Part shown: positions 31,106 to 43,439 of the stretch, piece after piece | Layout: every line of letters starts with the position of its first letter | How positions within the stretch are numbered: position 1 is the first letter of the stretch | Assembly (NCBI RefSeq): GCF_963678635.1 | Contig: NC_087064.1 | Coordinates: forward strand, 61,249,548-61,313,547 | Direction: 5' to 3' | Length of the DNA: 64,000 bases | From: Symsagittifera roscoffensis | Lineage: Eukaryota; Xenacoelomorpha; Acoela; Convolutidae | Notes under the pieces: model-generated | Seen by the model: only the letters and a program-made list of their open reading frames with translations | Database searches by the model: none | Told to the model about the DNA's origin: nothing | Translations under genes and position numbers: made by a program

Positions 31106-31438
31106 TTGACTACTCTGAGCCTGAGGATTTGCAGCATGTTCATGTCAACAAGCTTCACAGCCTTGGCTCGTTCAATGTTGCTCAATATGCGTACCATGAA
31201 GAATTTCTTCGCCCGTTTTGCTGTTTATGTTGTTGTTGCCGACAATTACAAGGACACATTCGTAGTGATTGACCTACTTGGTCAGAAACCGCCACTTCAT
31301 AGTGGTACGTTCCCCAAGGGCGTCAATTACAGGTCTGAACAAAAAAAAACTCAATTTGGTCATTTGACCAACCGTTTAAACAATAATCATTATAATTCAG
31401 ACCACTTTCCATATCGTTCAATTTATTATCATTCATGA
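31106..31438 (+). pseudogene. possible OB-fold (RPA-like) ORF fragment, copy 1
   Basis: Contains ARFAVYVVVADNYKDTFVVI, a pattern of alternating strands with V-x-D resembling the RPA70 C-terminal OB fold found in Helitron-associated RPA proteins. The same 40 residues are encoded at 35094. Weak identification from pattern only. Confidence 0.3.
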
Positions 31439-32592
31439 AAGAGCTGCTTCGTCGAAGTTTCGAATCGCCAAATTTTATAATCGATTTCATCTCGAAATTT
31501 TTATAAAACTAAAATAAGGCAATTGCAACCGCTGACTATGATTGACATTTAATGGACAAGAAGTTTTTGGAAGTAGTTATTAATAACTTACTCATAAAAT
31601 TTCTTAGCGCAGCATCTTTTTCAAAAAAAACTATCATTAAGCGTTGAAAATTACTTTTGAGGCATGAAAAAATTCCGCGAGAACTTTCTTTTGCTGAAAA
31701 AAACAATAGAAATTCTGAAGAACGTTTTAGGATGCATCTCATGGGTACATTCAACTCTTAACTGTGGCGCATAGTTGATTAAATTTACATGACACTGATC
31801 AGGAAAAAAAAACCAAATCACTCATCATGTTCCTTCCCTCTCTTTTTTATTCAGCAACTTCCTGTGTCTTGCCGACAGAATAGCCTTTACGCCAAATAGA
31901 ATGCAATACATACAATCACTGGTGCTGAAAACGGCAATCCAGGAGCAAGACAACTAAAAGACAACATCTGCCATATTTACTTTTTGGTTGCCTTGCTTGA
32001 GGAAATTTTCGGCTTTTTCTTCCCGATGCTTTTGGTACATAGGTTCTCTTATTTGCCACTTCAGCCTTCAAGCTTCGTCATTAACCCTGATGTTGAGAAG
32101 AGTATGAGTGCGTTGAGCCATAAGTGACTACATGATGGTTGTAACACTGGCACCCGTAGTATCCGTTTTGCTGGTACATATTCAATAAATTTGGCTTGGC
32201 TATGAAGTCCGCGACAATAAGAACACGGAACCTAAGGCAAAGTAAATGTCCTTTCGGCATTAGAACTGCAACCTTGCATTGTAACTCGTGTCAATTGTTC
32301 CACAGTTTCTTCCTAATTAGGCTTTTCTTTGCCACAAACAAAGCTGATGTTCTTTTTGGATATCCGTATAGTCGGAGGTAGCTGGGCAACAGCAAGCCAA
32401 ATAGGGTACATTTGGTGATCGACGCTTGAGCTCACAAAATTAACTCCGTCAGTGGATTAATTTAAGTCAATGCAGAATTCGTCTTGCTGTTCGGCAATAT
32501 GCAAAAGTTTAACAGGCATGTCGGAGTCTTCATCTCGTCAATGAGTTATATTTTACTTAGTATTGCTTAAAATGTTCCTTTGTACAATAGCT
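31190..32592. repeat. segmental duplication A, copy 1 (1.4 kb, internally deleted)
   Basis: Homologous to 35088-37665. Copy 2 has 1175 extra bp (35737-36911) that copy 1 lacks. The junction in copy 1 (31833-31838) is the 6-bp word cttccc, which occurs at both ends of the extra segment in copy 2. Confidence 0.92.
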
Positions 32593-32789
32593 CGAGTTCC
32601 ATCTTCACTGTCTGATCTTGGAAAAACCTTTGAACTTTATAAATAACATGTTGTCGATGTTCGTCAAGTTGTGTTTTCGCTGGGCTGTGTTTTCAATATT
32701 CCCGGTTAAAATCGCTGCGGGAATCATTTCAAATATCTCTCCTGACAAGTTATTTTTAGTATTTGATTGAGTCATCATTAACTGAAAGA
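32593..32789. other. unique spacer
   Basis: No feature seen. Confidence 0.4.
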
Positions 32790-33265
32790 CATTTACGGTC
32801 CATCTAAGAGTTGATCTAGCTAAGGTTAGATTGGCTCAGGGAGTCCTTAATGGATCACCTTAGATTCCCGAATGATGGTGCAAAGAGAGTTGACCTGATG
32901 CAAGTTAGGTTGACTCAAGGTGATCCTTTATGGTGATCCTTAGAAAGGTGGTCTATCTAAGATGGTCCATCTAAGAGTTGATCTAGCTAAGGTTAGATTG
33001 GCTCAAGGTAGTCCTTAATGGATCACCTTAGATTCCCGAAAGATGGTGCAAAGAGAGTTGACCTGATGCAAGTTAGGTTGACTCAAGGTGATCCTTTATG
33101 TTGATCCTTAGAAAGATGGTCCATCTAAGAGTTGATCTAGCTAAAGTTAGATTGGCTCAAGGTAGTCCTTAATGGATCACCTTAGATTCCCGAAAAAGTT
33201 GCAAAGAGAGTTGACCTGATGCAAGTTAGGTTGACTCAAGGTGATCCTTTATGGTGATCCTTAGT
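32790..33265. repeat. ~155-bp minisatellite, three units
   Basis: Units starting ggtccatctaagagttgatc at 32798, 32964 and 33118. Each unit is itself two diverged halves of about 77 bp (ggctcaaggtagtccttaat / gactcaaggtgatcctttat). Confidence 0.93.
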
Positions 33266-35087
33266 ATGATGATGAGAGAGATGGTTTTGCATGATAGCAA
33301 GAGAGGCGGTGGTGCATGATAGCATGAGACAGGGGATTGCATGTGACTGGGGATGTGCTCCCAGTCAAAGAAGCTTGCTCGCTGGTGCCTGATAGCAAGA
33401 GAGTTATTACTCAGTTATGAATTAAAAATGACTCTGAGGACAATAACACTTACAATTTCTTGATCCAGCGCTTGAAGAGAAACCATTCAGGTCATTTGAA
33501 TCTTGTATCATAATCTTTAACGAAATTCATTGATCCAGCTCACAAGTCAGCAGAATCAAACAATCCTGACAATTCAAGTATTCGTCATACTTTTAAACCT
33601 TCATAAGCTCTGTTTCGACAGCACAAGACGGAATGAAGTGTCAGTAGTAGAACCACCAAACATAATTTGAATTGCAACTAAGGGTTTGTGTTAGAGAACA
33701 CGGGCTATTAAATGAATGGCTTGCACCAAACTTCAACAAATACAATGGCTTGCACCAAACTTTCCCAAAAAGAATGGCTAGGATCGAACTTTGTTTTACA
33801 TTTAGCTCAACTTATTTTTTTCTTAATAAGTCTGCACAGATTTTCCCAGATTTTCCACTTTCTTGGTCCTTTAACGTTTGATATCGTGCTTAGTTGGAAA
33901 TATCTTGCTCAAAGAAAAAGGGCGTCAAAAATATATTTAAAAAAAAAAAGAAACGAAACCATTTGAGATTTCTCAATAAGCGTTGTGATACGCACTATCT
34001 CTTTCTTCAAGATCAACAAGAAATAAAAAACACTCTGCGGTCTATCAAAGAAAAATTGAATTTTTTCTACTTATTCTGGCGCATTTACGGCAATCATTTA
34101 AACATCAAATAAAAGAGAACAGAAAACCTATTGGATTGATTGCAGTGCTTCCACCTTTTTTAGTTGATTTTAAAAAAATGATGTGTCACAAATGCTTTCG
34201 AAAATTCAAAACTGATCAATTATAAATCACGAACGAAACTTATACAATTTTCCTTAGGAAAATTGACAGACTAATCTTCAAATGCACGTTAGATCATAGC
34301 TTGAAAATGATTCATTAAAAAAACTGAGTACAACGTGACCTACCTTCACTTGATCTAGCGCTTTAATGGAAATCCACTCAGATTATAGAAAAAATTGTAG
34401 CGTCTTTGGAAAACTTCCAGCACGCAAATCAGCAAAAAAGAACAATTAAAACTTGCACAATTTTTTGAAAATTTTCGACGGCTGTTTCAAAAGAACTTTG
34501 CCAGTTGTATCAAAAGCACATGAAAAAATTAAGATCAAATGTCAGCTAATCGAACACTAAAAAGACCTTAAATTTGAACTTGGGGTTTGTTTTACTTTAC
34601 TGTACGTCGGTTATTATTAGAATGGCTTGCACCAAACTTACTTTTTTACATAGCTTAATAATACTTTCCAGTTATCATGCCTCGAAAATCTTTTCCGATC
34701 CGTTAACATTTGATATCGCGCTTGGATGATATCGTCTTGCTCAAAGTAAAACGGCGTTGAAAGATAGAATCTATTTTAAAAATGGAAACGAGAACCTGTT
34801 TCAAAACAAATTTCTTCTGAAATTATAGAAAAATTTGCACCATTTCAGTTCGAATTGCGACATGTGCTGTTGCCCAAGAGTAATCAGATGGGCACCATCT
34901 TCTAGAAGAAAGTCTTCCAATTTGGGAGACGCAGGCGATGCACATTTTTGTTTTGGAAAAAGCTCTCTAAGTTTGTTGAACAGTTTGAACGGATTTTCTC
35001 ATTTATTTTCAAGGTGATTGAGCTGCTTTGGGTAGTATCGCCGTAGCGAAACCCGCAACTTTTGCTGAGTGAATTTTTAAACATTTT
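33266..35087. other. AT-rich region with a diverged internal duplication
   Basis: The phrase aatggcttgcaccaaactt recurs near 33714, 33752 and 34620. The segment around tttgatatcgtgcttag (33877) recurs near 34710. No gene recognised; short frames here lack support. Confidence 0.5.
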
Positions 35088-35093
35088 CGTACC

Positions 35094-35264
35094 ATGAAGA
35101 ATTTCTTCGCCCGTTTTGCTGTTTATGTTGTTGTTGCCGACAATTACAAGGACACATTCGTAGTGATTGACCTACTTGGTCAGAAACCGCCACTTCAAAG
35201 TGGTACGTTCCCCAAGGGCGTCAATTACAGGTCTGAACAAAAAAAACTCAATTTGGTCATTTGA
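35094..35264 (+). pseudogene. possible OB-fold (RPA-like) ORF fragment, copy 2
   Basis: Begins ATGAAGAATTTC and encodes the same residues as the 31.2-kb copy with one substitution (H to Q), then diverges by frameshift. Confidence 0.3.
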
Positions 35265-36231
35265 CCAACCGTTTAAACAATAATCATTATAATTCAGACC
35301 ACTTACCCATATCGTTCAATTTATTATCATTCACGAAAAAGCTGCTTCGTCGAAGTTTCGAATCGCCAATTTTTATAATCGATTTCATCTCGAAATTTTT
35401 ATAAAACTAAAATAAGGCAATTGCAACCGCTGACTATGATTGACATTTAATGGACAAGAAGTTTTTGGAAGTAGTTATTAATAACTTACTCATAAAATTT
35501 CTTAGCGCAGCATCTTTGTCAAAACAAACTACCATTAAGCGTTGAAAATTTTTTTTGAGGCATGAAAAAATTCCGCGAGAACTTTCTTTTGCTGAAAAAA
35601 AACAATACAAATTCTGAAGAACGTTTTAGGATGCATCTCATGGGTACATTCAATTCTTAACTGTGGCGCATAGTTGATTAAATTTACATGACACTGATCA
35701 GGAAAAAAAACCAAATCACTCATCATGTTCCTTCCCGTTTGCACTAGCTCACAACTTGAAAAAAGGAAAATGAGCAGACACCGTCAGAAAAACTTCACGA
35801 ACCGTAGAAAAGTTTTCACCAGAAACTTCAAAAAAGCAAGCAATTATGGTCCACAAAACGCAACTAATTTAGACAAAGCAGTCACTTATTATTAACCAAT
35901 TTAGAAACAAACACTAGCCATTTCTCAGTTTTGTTTTCTATGAAGGTCACTTTTTTCATTTCCCATTGCGTTTGCTCTGTTGACCTGTTGACCAGACTTC
36001 GACAAAGCTTTCGAATTTCAGGTTGTCATCAGACATGCCGTATCTGATAGGTTAATACAAAATCACATACGCGTACTTCCCTGTACTGTCCTCAAACAAG
36101 ACAAAGTACTCAATTTGGCCAAAAAGCAAAGCACCATTGACTCTGAAAGAAATTTTACTATTTTTTCCTCACGGGTTTCCTTTGTAGACTCTCGAAAAAC
36201 CAACGGGCCAGTTTGCAGCGAGACTTAACCA

Positions 36232-36494
36232 CCACGTTCTGTTAGAGATTACGAGCAGTTAAAACATGAACAGTTTCAAGTAAATCAGTGTGACTTTCTT
36301 TCAGTTGAAGGGAATGATTTCGAAAAGTCCAAAATTCTGCCAAGTCGGTCGCATCGTATTCTTCTATTTAAGCCTGAAGGAGTTGATGATACTCCAGGTA
36401 ACGTCTGCAAAGAATTTGACAAAACTCGTGTGAAACAGATGCAAAATGGGCAGGAAAAGCATGGGCTGATTCGAAAGACATTGCAGACATAATA
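36232..36494 (+). pseudogene. unrecognised exon-like frame
   Basis: An open frame without ATG from a TAA at about 36229. It is rich in charged residues (DYEQLKHEQ, NDFEKSKILPSRSHR, FKPEGVDDTPGN). A +1 shift near 36440 continues the coding-like sequence (DAKWAGKAWADSKDIADIIN) into the foldback at 36550, so one frameshift probably breaks it. Family unknown. Confidence 0.35.
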
Positions 36495-36549
36495 AACAGA
36501 GGAGCGAAAATAGAAATTCAACTAGGAAAAAAAACTGTGGTAGAAAATT

Positions 36550-36760
36550 TAATCATTAAGTTTTCAGAAGATGCCGTTGATATTTTCGGTGACAAGAAAT
36601 GTAAAAATATTAACATTCTTTGCTTGCAGCTTTTAGCAAATCAAGTGCGCCTCACTTGATTTGGTAAATGCTGTAAGCAATGAATATTAATTTGTTCACA
36701 TTTCTTGTCATCGAAAATATCAACAGCATTCTCTGAAATTTCAATGAGTAAATTAATGAA
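36550..36760. repeat. foldback of a coding-like segment
   Basis: Arms of about 95-100 bp meet near 36652. Both arms, read in the appropriate direction, encode variants of one peptide (AVDIFGDKKCKNIN / AVDIFDDKKCEQIN). This is an inverted duplication of coding-like DNA. Confidence 0.82.
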
Positions 36761-37685
36761 AAACAATTGGCGCAAGGAAGAACAAATAATTGAAGTACTT
36801 GTTCGTTCTGAACTGCGATGCTTAGGATGAAACTCTTGGCTCGCGACCCTGCTGAGATAAATAATTCAACAGGAACTGTCACATGGTACAAAGTTTCGTC
36901 ATTTTCTTCCCTCTCTTTTTTATTCAGCAACTTCCTGTCTTGCCGACAGAATAGCCTTTACGCCAAATAGAATGCAATACATACAATCAACTGGTGCTGA
37001 AAAGGGCAATCCAGGAACAAGACAACTAAAAGACAACATCTGCCATATTTACGTTTTGGTTGCCTTGCTTGAGGAAATTTTCGGCTTTTTCTACCCGATG
37101 CTTTTGGTACATAGGTTCTCTTATTTGCCACTTCAGCCTTCAAGCTTCGTCATTAAACCTGATGTTGAGAAGAGTATGAGTGCGTTGAGCCATAAGTGAC
37201 TACATGATGGTTGTAACACTGGCACCCGTAGTATCCGTTATGCTGTTATATATTCAATAAATTTGGCTTGGCTATGAAGTCCGCGACAATAAGAACAACA
37301 CGGAACTTAAGGCAAAGTAAATGTCCTTTCGGCATTAGAACTGCAACCTTGCCTTGTAACTCGTGTCAATTGTTCCAGTTTCTTCCTAATTAGGCTTTTC
37401 TTTGCCTCAAACAAAGCTGATGTTCTTTTTGGATATCCGTAGAGTCGGAGGTAGCTGGGCAACAGCAAGCCAAATAGGGTACATTTGGTGATCGACGCTT
37501 GAGCTCACAAAATTAACTCCGTCAGCGGATTAAATTAAGTCAATGCAGAATTCGTCTTGCTGTTCGGCAATATGCAAAAGTTTAACAGGCATGTCGGAGT
37601 CTTCATCGCGTCAATGAGTTATATTATACTTAGTAATGCTTAAAATGTTCCTTTGTACAATAGCTATTAGCAATTCTGCAACCTT

Positions 37686-39570
37686 CAAAAAGCAAGTCTG
37701 ACTTTCTGCTACAGGCAAAATTTTTGCTGTTAGATCTTTGAGGTTCAGTTTAATGCTCTGCAGACTTTTCACTGCAGATTGCAGCAGATTAGGGCTGGGC
37801 ATAATTGCTTAAAGAGCTTCAGCAGGTCCGAAACTTAAGCAGATGTGACAAGCATCCGCAACTTTTTGATGATTGGTGAAAGCTTGGATCAGACTTTGTC
37901 AATTGTTATTTCCAAATCTACAACTAGGATACAAGGGATTAAATGAGCCTCCAGAAGGTTAGAAATCATTTTCCTCCTGAATTGGCCGATACTCGTTGAA
38001 TTAGTAACTCAAGAAATTGGTTTTTTTTTAGCAGAATTTGGTGTTGAAGCGCCACGAATGGCGAGTTCGAAAACATCCAACTTTCAGGCGGACCAGACAT
38101 AGACGCGTTTAACGGTGGCCAATTCGTCGCGAGACCTTGACTTGCAGCTTCTAGATCTTTAAAATAATCATATTAGCGCTTTCAGGTTTCTTGGCAACTA
38201 ACACATCAGAGAATGGGTCATTCGTCGGTGAGTCAAAAATGTTTTCACTCTGCTTCTGCACTGAAGATGAATTTTCCAGATCAGTCTCATCAGATTCGCA
38301 CATCAAATAAGGTGACGCTCGTTAACTTCTTCATTATATCTTTAAAAGCCCGACTTTTTTTGTTTCGACGCATGCGTACGTTTTTCTAGCTGGAAGATCT
38401 TCTTGCAATAATTCAGCCACTGAAAAAGGTACCCTACTAGTGCTTTGCAGATCCATTTTAGCCCGTTTTTTATGAGCTCCATCTTGAAATTTAGCTGGAA
38501 CGATTTTTTTGTGTTTCAGCCACTGGCGAAAAATCATTGCTAGTTTTTTGTACTCCCATATTATCCATGATTTCATGTCCTCTACCCTGGGACGGTTCTA
38601 TTGACAGAAGAATTTCTGGTTGACTGTCAGCTATAATTTCTGAACTTTCAATAGCTGGTTTAGGTGTTTGCAGTACAGTTATTTGCTATTCTAATGCAGC
38701 TCTCTCACAGAAAAAGTTCGGCATTTGCACTCATGGTTTGAGAAAAAATCTTCACTGTTCTTTTAAAAAATTGAAAACCAATGATGAAGTTTTGGTAAAG
38801 TGCGAATTCGGACAAGATTTTAGTCCAGTGACGAGAATTCATACTCAAAATTCGGTTAACAATTTGAATTATTCAAACGAATAGGACCCAGCATTAAATA
38901 TGCCATTTTTAATCGGAGACTTCGTAAATCACCGAAAGGTCAGTGAAGTCCTGGAATGATCAGGAGGATGCCTTTTGGTCCATTTGGTATAATAATTCGG
39001 CTATGTATCGATTCGGTTCCACTATAAGTCAATTTTTAACCCCCGTAATTGTCGAGCATTTTTGCGAAGGAATCTTTGATTGACTCGTGAAGATATCGTA
39101 CATTATTGTCAGCACTTTCCCACATAATTTTTTCCGCGATCAGTTTTTAAAAATTCTACTCGAAATTCATAGTAAGACAACTCGGGCTTTCCTAGAGCCG
39201 TACTTCACAAAAGCTTGTACCACTTGGGCGTCACCTTGCGCAAGAACAGCCCAATCAGCGCCAGACGGCAGGCGCCTGGAGCAAAATTGAAACAATTAAA
39301 TATGTAAGAAACCACGATGAGATCAGAAAAAGTGAACGAACAATTTGTTATCGAACTCATTGAAAAAAGTAGAAGCATGAAAGCAAGATTTGGAATTAGA
39401 CACGATACGAACAAACTGAAGCGGACGCATATTCAGCCAGAAAAAGTTTTCAAAAAACATAAGACACTTTAACTACTCTTCAACGCATTAGAAGCTTGGC
39501 ATTTGAAACATATTGGGCGAAAAAGCAAATCGCATCAGATGTTTGGCTTTAAACCAAAAAAAAATCTGCG
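37686..39570. repeat. tandem duplication B, copy 1 (1885 bp)
   Basis: Direct neighbour of copy 2 at 39571-41456, starting at aaaaagcaagtctgac in both. The minus-strand frame at 38334-38576 is the frameshifted form of the one at 40218. Confidence 0.95.
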
Positions 39571-41456
39571 AAAAAGCAAGTCTGACTTTATGCTGCAGGC
39601 AAAATTTTTGCTGTTAGATCTTTGAAATTCAGTTTAATGCTCTGCAGACTTTCATCTGCAGATTGCAGCAGATTAGGGCTGGGCATAATTGTTTAAAGAG
39701 CTTCAGCAGATCCGAAACTTCAGCAGATGTGACAAGCATCCGCAACTTTTTGATAATTGGTGAAAGCTTGGATCAGACTTTGTCAATTGTTATTTCCAAA
39801 TTTACAACTAGGATACAAGGGATTAATTGAGCCTCCAGAAGGTTAGAAATCATTTTCCTCCTGAATTGGCCGATACTCGTTGAATTCGTAACTCAAGAAA
39901 TTGGTTTTTTTTAGCAGAATTTGGTGTTGAAGCGCCTCGAATGGCGAGTTCGAAAACATCCAACTTTCAGGTGGACCAGACAAAGACGCGTTTGGCAGTG
40001 GCCAATTTGTCGAGAGACCTTGACTTGCAGCTTCTATATCTTTAAAATAATATGTATCAGCGCTTTCAGGTTTCTTAGCAACTAACGCAACAGAGAATGG
40101 GTCAGTCGTCGGTGAGTCAAAAATGTTTTAACTCTGCTTCTGCACTGAAGATGAATTTTCCAGATCAGTCTCATCAGATTCGCACATCAAATAAGGTGAC
40201 GCTCGTTAACTTCTTCATTATATCTTTAAAAGCCCGACTTTTTTTGTTTCGACGCATGCGTACTTTTTTCTAGCTGGAAGATCTTCTTGCAATAATTCAG
40301 CCACTGAAAAAGGTACCCAACTAGTGCTTTGCAGATCCATTTTAGCCAGGCTTTTATGAGCTCCATCTCGAGATTTAGCTGGAGAACGATTTTTTTGTAG
40401 TGTTTCAGCCACTGGCGAAAAATCATTGCTAGTTTTTTGAACTCCCATATTATCCATGATTTCATGTCCTCTACCCTGGGACGGTTCTATTGACAGAAGA
40501 ATTTCTGGTTGACTGTCAGCTATAATTTCTGAACTTTCAATAGCTGGTTTAGGTGTTTGCAGTACAGTTATTTGCTATTCTAATGCAGCTCTCTCACAGA
40601 TCAAGTTCGGCATTTGCACTCATGGTTTGAGAAAAAATCTTCACTGTACTTTAAAAAAATTGAAAACCAATGATGAAGTTTTGGTAAAGTACGAAGTCGG
40701 ACAAGATTTTAGTCCAGTGACGAGAATTCATACTCACAATTTGTTTAACAATTTGAATTAATCAAACGAATAGGACCCAGCATTAAATATGCCATTTTTA
40801 AGCGGAGACTTCGTAAATCACCGAAAGGTCAGTGAAGTCCTGGAATGATCAGGAGGATGCCTTTTGGTCAATTTGGTATAATTGTTTGGCTATGTATCGA
40901 TTCGGTTCCGCTATAAATCAGTTTTTAACCCCTGTAACTGTCGAGCATTTTTGCGAAGGAATCTTTGATTGACTCGTGAAGATATCGTACATGATTGTCA
41001 GCACTTTCCCACATAAATTTTTCCGCGATCAATTTTTGAAAATTCTACTCGAATTTCATAGTAAGAAAACTTGAGGTTTTCTAGAGCCGTACTTCATAAA
41101 AGCTTGTTCCACTTGGGCGTCACCTTGGGCAAGAACAGCCCAATCAGCGCCAGACGGCAGGCGCCTGGAGCAAAATTGAAACAAGTAAATAGGTAAGAAA
41201 CCTTGATGAGATCAGAAAAAGTGATCGAACAATTTGTTATCGAACTCATTGAAAAAAGTAGAAGCATGAAAACAAGATTTGGAATTAGACACGATACGAA
41301 CAAACTGAAGCGGACGCATATTGAGCCAGAAAGTTTTCAAAAAACATAAGACACTTTAACTACTCTTCAACGCATTAGAAGCTTGGCTTTTGAAACATAT
41401 TGGGCGAAAAAGTAAATCGCATCAGATGTTTGGCTTAAAACCAAAAAAATTCTGCG
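39571..41456. repeat. tandem duplication B, copy 2
   Basis: Second 1.89-kb unit, with small indels and substitutions relative to copy 1. It ends at tctgcg before unique sequence. Confidence 0.95.
40218..40578 (-). pseudogene. unrecognised Ser/Pro-rich exon-like ORF
   Basis: Minus-strand frame open for about 120 codons after a possible TAG acceptor near 40580. It has a hydrophilic segment (QTPKPAIESSEII, SQPEILLSIEPSQGRG) followed by PFSVAELLQEDLPARKKYA and a natural stop after LLKI. The duplicate at 38334-38690 has the same frame broken by indels. The frame being intact in only one copy suggests coding origin. Family unknown. Confidence 0.4.
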
Positions 41457-42169
41457 AGAAATCAATAGTCTTGAATAGTGATTTAATGCTTAGACATGCA
41501 GAAAAATTATACCGATAGGATAGCTCCGATTTAATTAACAGCTCCGAAGTCGATTTCATTAACAGCCTTCGCAAAAGAAATTTCCATGAAACACTCAACA
41601 CCTGAAAATCAATTGTACTGAAGTCTTAGCGAGGCAAGATTTAATTCACGCAAGTGCTATGAAAATGGAAGAGGCAAGAAAATCACGTAACTGCTATGTA
41701 AATGGTAGAGAAAACATAGAAATTGTCCAATAACTATAAGTGGTCCGCGATTGTGCGTGGGCAACAGCAAAAGAAGTCACTGCAGAAGATCAAGTTCTTT
41801 CCCAGTTTAAGACGTTAGAATGAAAAATTTTTAAAAAAAGTAATTATCACAAAAATTCACTTTCGAGAAACTACTAAGCCCCTTGGTTCAGCCTGTATCT
41901 GATTTGAAGATTTTTTTACAAACGGCACAAAAAGCCGTTTTTGACTCTAACAAATTAGTTAAACAAATTGGTAAATGCCGATTTTTTCTGTTCTTAGTTT
42001 TGAACAGTATGTTTTCTTCATTTAATTTACTGCAGAATAGGAACTTTCGACAAACCAACTTTTCTCTTATTGTCTGTCAAACTTTAATAGCTTTTTGATA
42101 CAAAATATGAGACAGAATATATTTTATTCGCAATACTGAACAAGCAGCAAAGATAAAAACAGATAATAA
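41457..42169. other. unique region
   Basis: No supported feature. Confidence 0.4.
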
Positions 42170-43439
42170 CACCAATCAGATTCATCTATACAAACCTTAA
42201 GCTCAAAAAATAAGTTCAGTGAGTTTTTCGTTGGATCAGAAACCTTCAAATGGTTTCAATTTCAAATATTAAATTTATCTGCTTTATCATCGCCGTTGAA
42301 GCCTTCGACTCAACTCATAGCCGTACAGACCCGCAGCACGGAATGCAGCCTCTTCCTGTTCACTCCTCTCAAACCGCGCTTTTATTCATTCTTGAAAAAA
42401 ATCCCTCAAGGCCTGTGACAGTAGATTTCGACCAGCATTTGCGTTGCTATCTCTTGGTATGAGAATATAATGGGTCAAAACGAAGTTCTGACTCTAGCCG
42501 AAAACATGTTGGGCAAACTCTTGGCCAAAGTTTGCTGGTCTACCTGACATTTATTTACAACCACACCAAACCATATTATCGGGTTCGAACGTATAGATGA
42601 TTCTGGACAAACTTTTTAAGAACTCAGTAACAAACATAGCAAGTCAAATATGACACGAACTGATTAACATATTGATTTCCATACTATAAAAACCATAAAT
42701 AGTTCAAACAAAAAATAGCTAGTTCATGGCGTGAAGTATTACATAAGAGTGGAATCACAAAATAGTTGAACTGACTGGCATTTTTTTCAAATAAGCTGAA
42801 ATTACCTTATCATTTTATAGGTCAAATCAAAAAAATTTTAGAACCAGAGTTAGAAAAGAACTCAGACAGCTAGATAAGTAAGAACGAACATGGTAGAATT
42901 ATCTCATTTTGTGATGCTAGCTTACGGTTCAAGTATGTTTGTTAGCAGCACAAAATAAAATAATTCTACCAACGTTTTTAAATCAGTAGCATAAAGTAAC
43001 ACAGTAAAACCGAACACGACCCAGCTTAAATACTGATTTTTTACTTGAGCGAAAATTCTATAATCAGTTTCATCAGAAACTTAATCAGTTCCCGGTGGGT
43101 ATTTTATGATAATGTTAACAGTTGAAAGATTTTTGTTGAATGTTTTTTTTTGATTAAAGCATAATGTTTTCAAAAAAGAACAAAAAAGAAGAGCAGACCG
43201 ACAAGATGTGTTATGGATGTGTCATGCACAACTTCTGAAAGCAGAAAGAAAGCGCGGAAAATTCTTCACATCTAATATGTGAATACACTTGGCTGCACGT
43301 AGAATAAATTAGCCAGAATTTTTTCAGCAAATCTTAACGTGCGGTTATTTTGCGAGTTCATAAACTTGGATAGACCAGCTGACCTTTTACAAAAAGTTCA
43401 TTTGATCAACCATTACTTATCCGATTGAATCAACTCTGG

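Larger units (their letters stand above)
35088..37665. repeat. segmental duplication A, copy 2 (2.6 kb, full)
   Basis: Full-length counterpart of 31190-32592, including the 1175-bp central part. That part carries an exon-like frame and a foldback. Confidence 0.92.
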
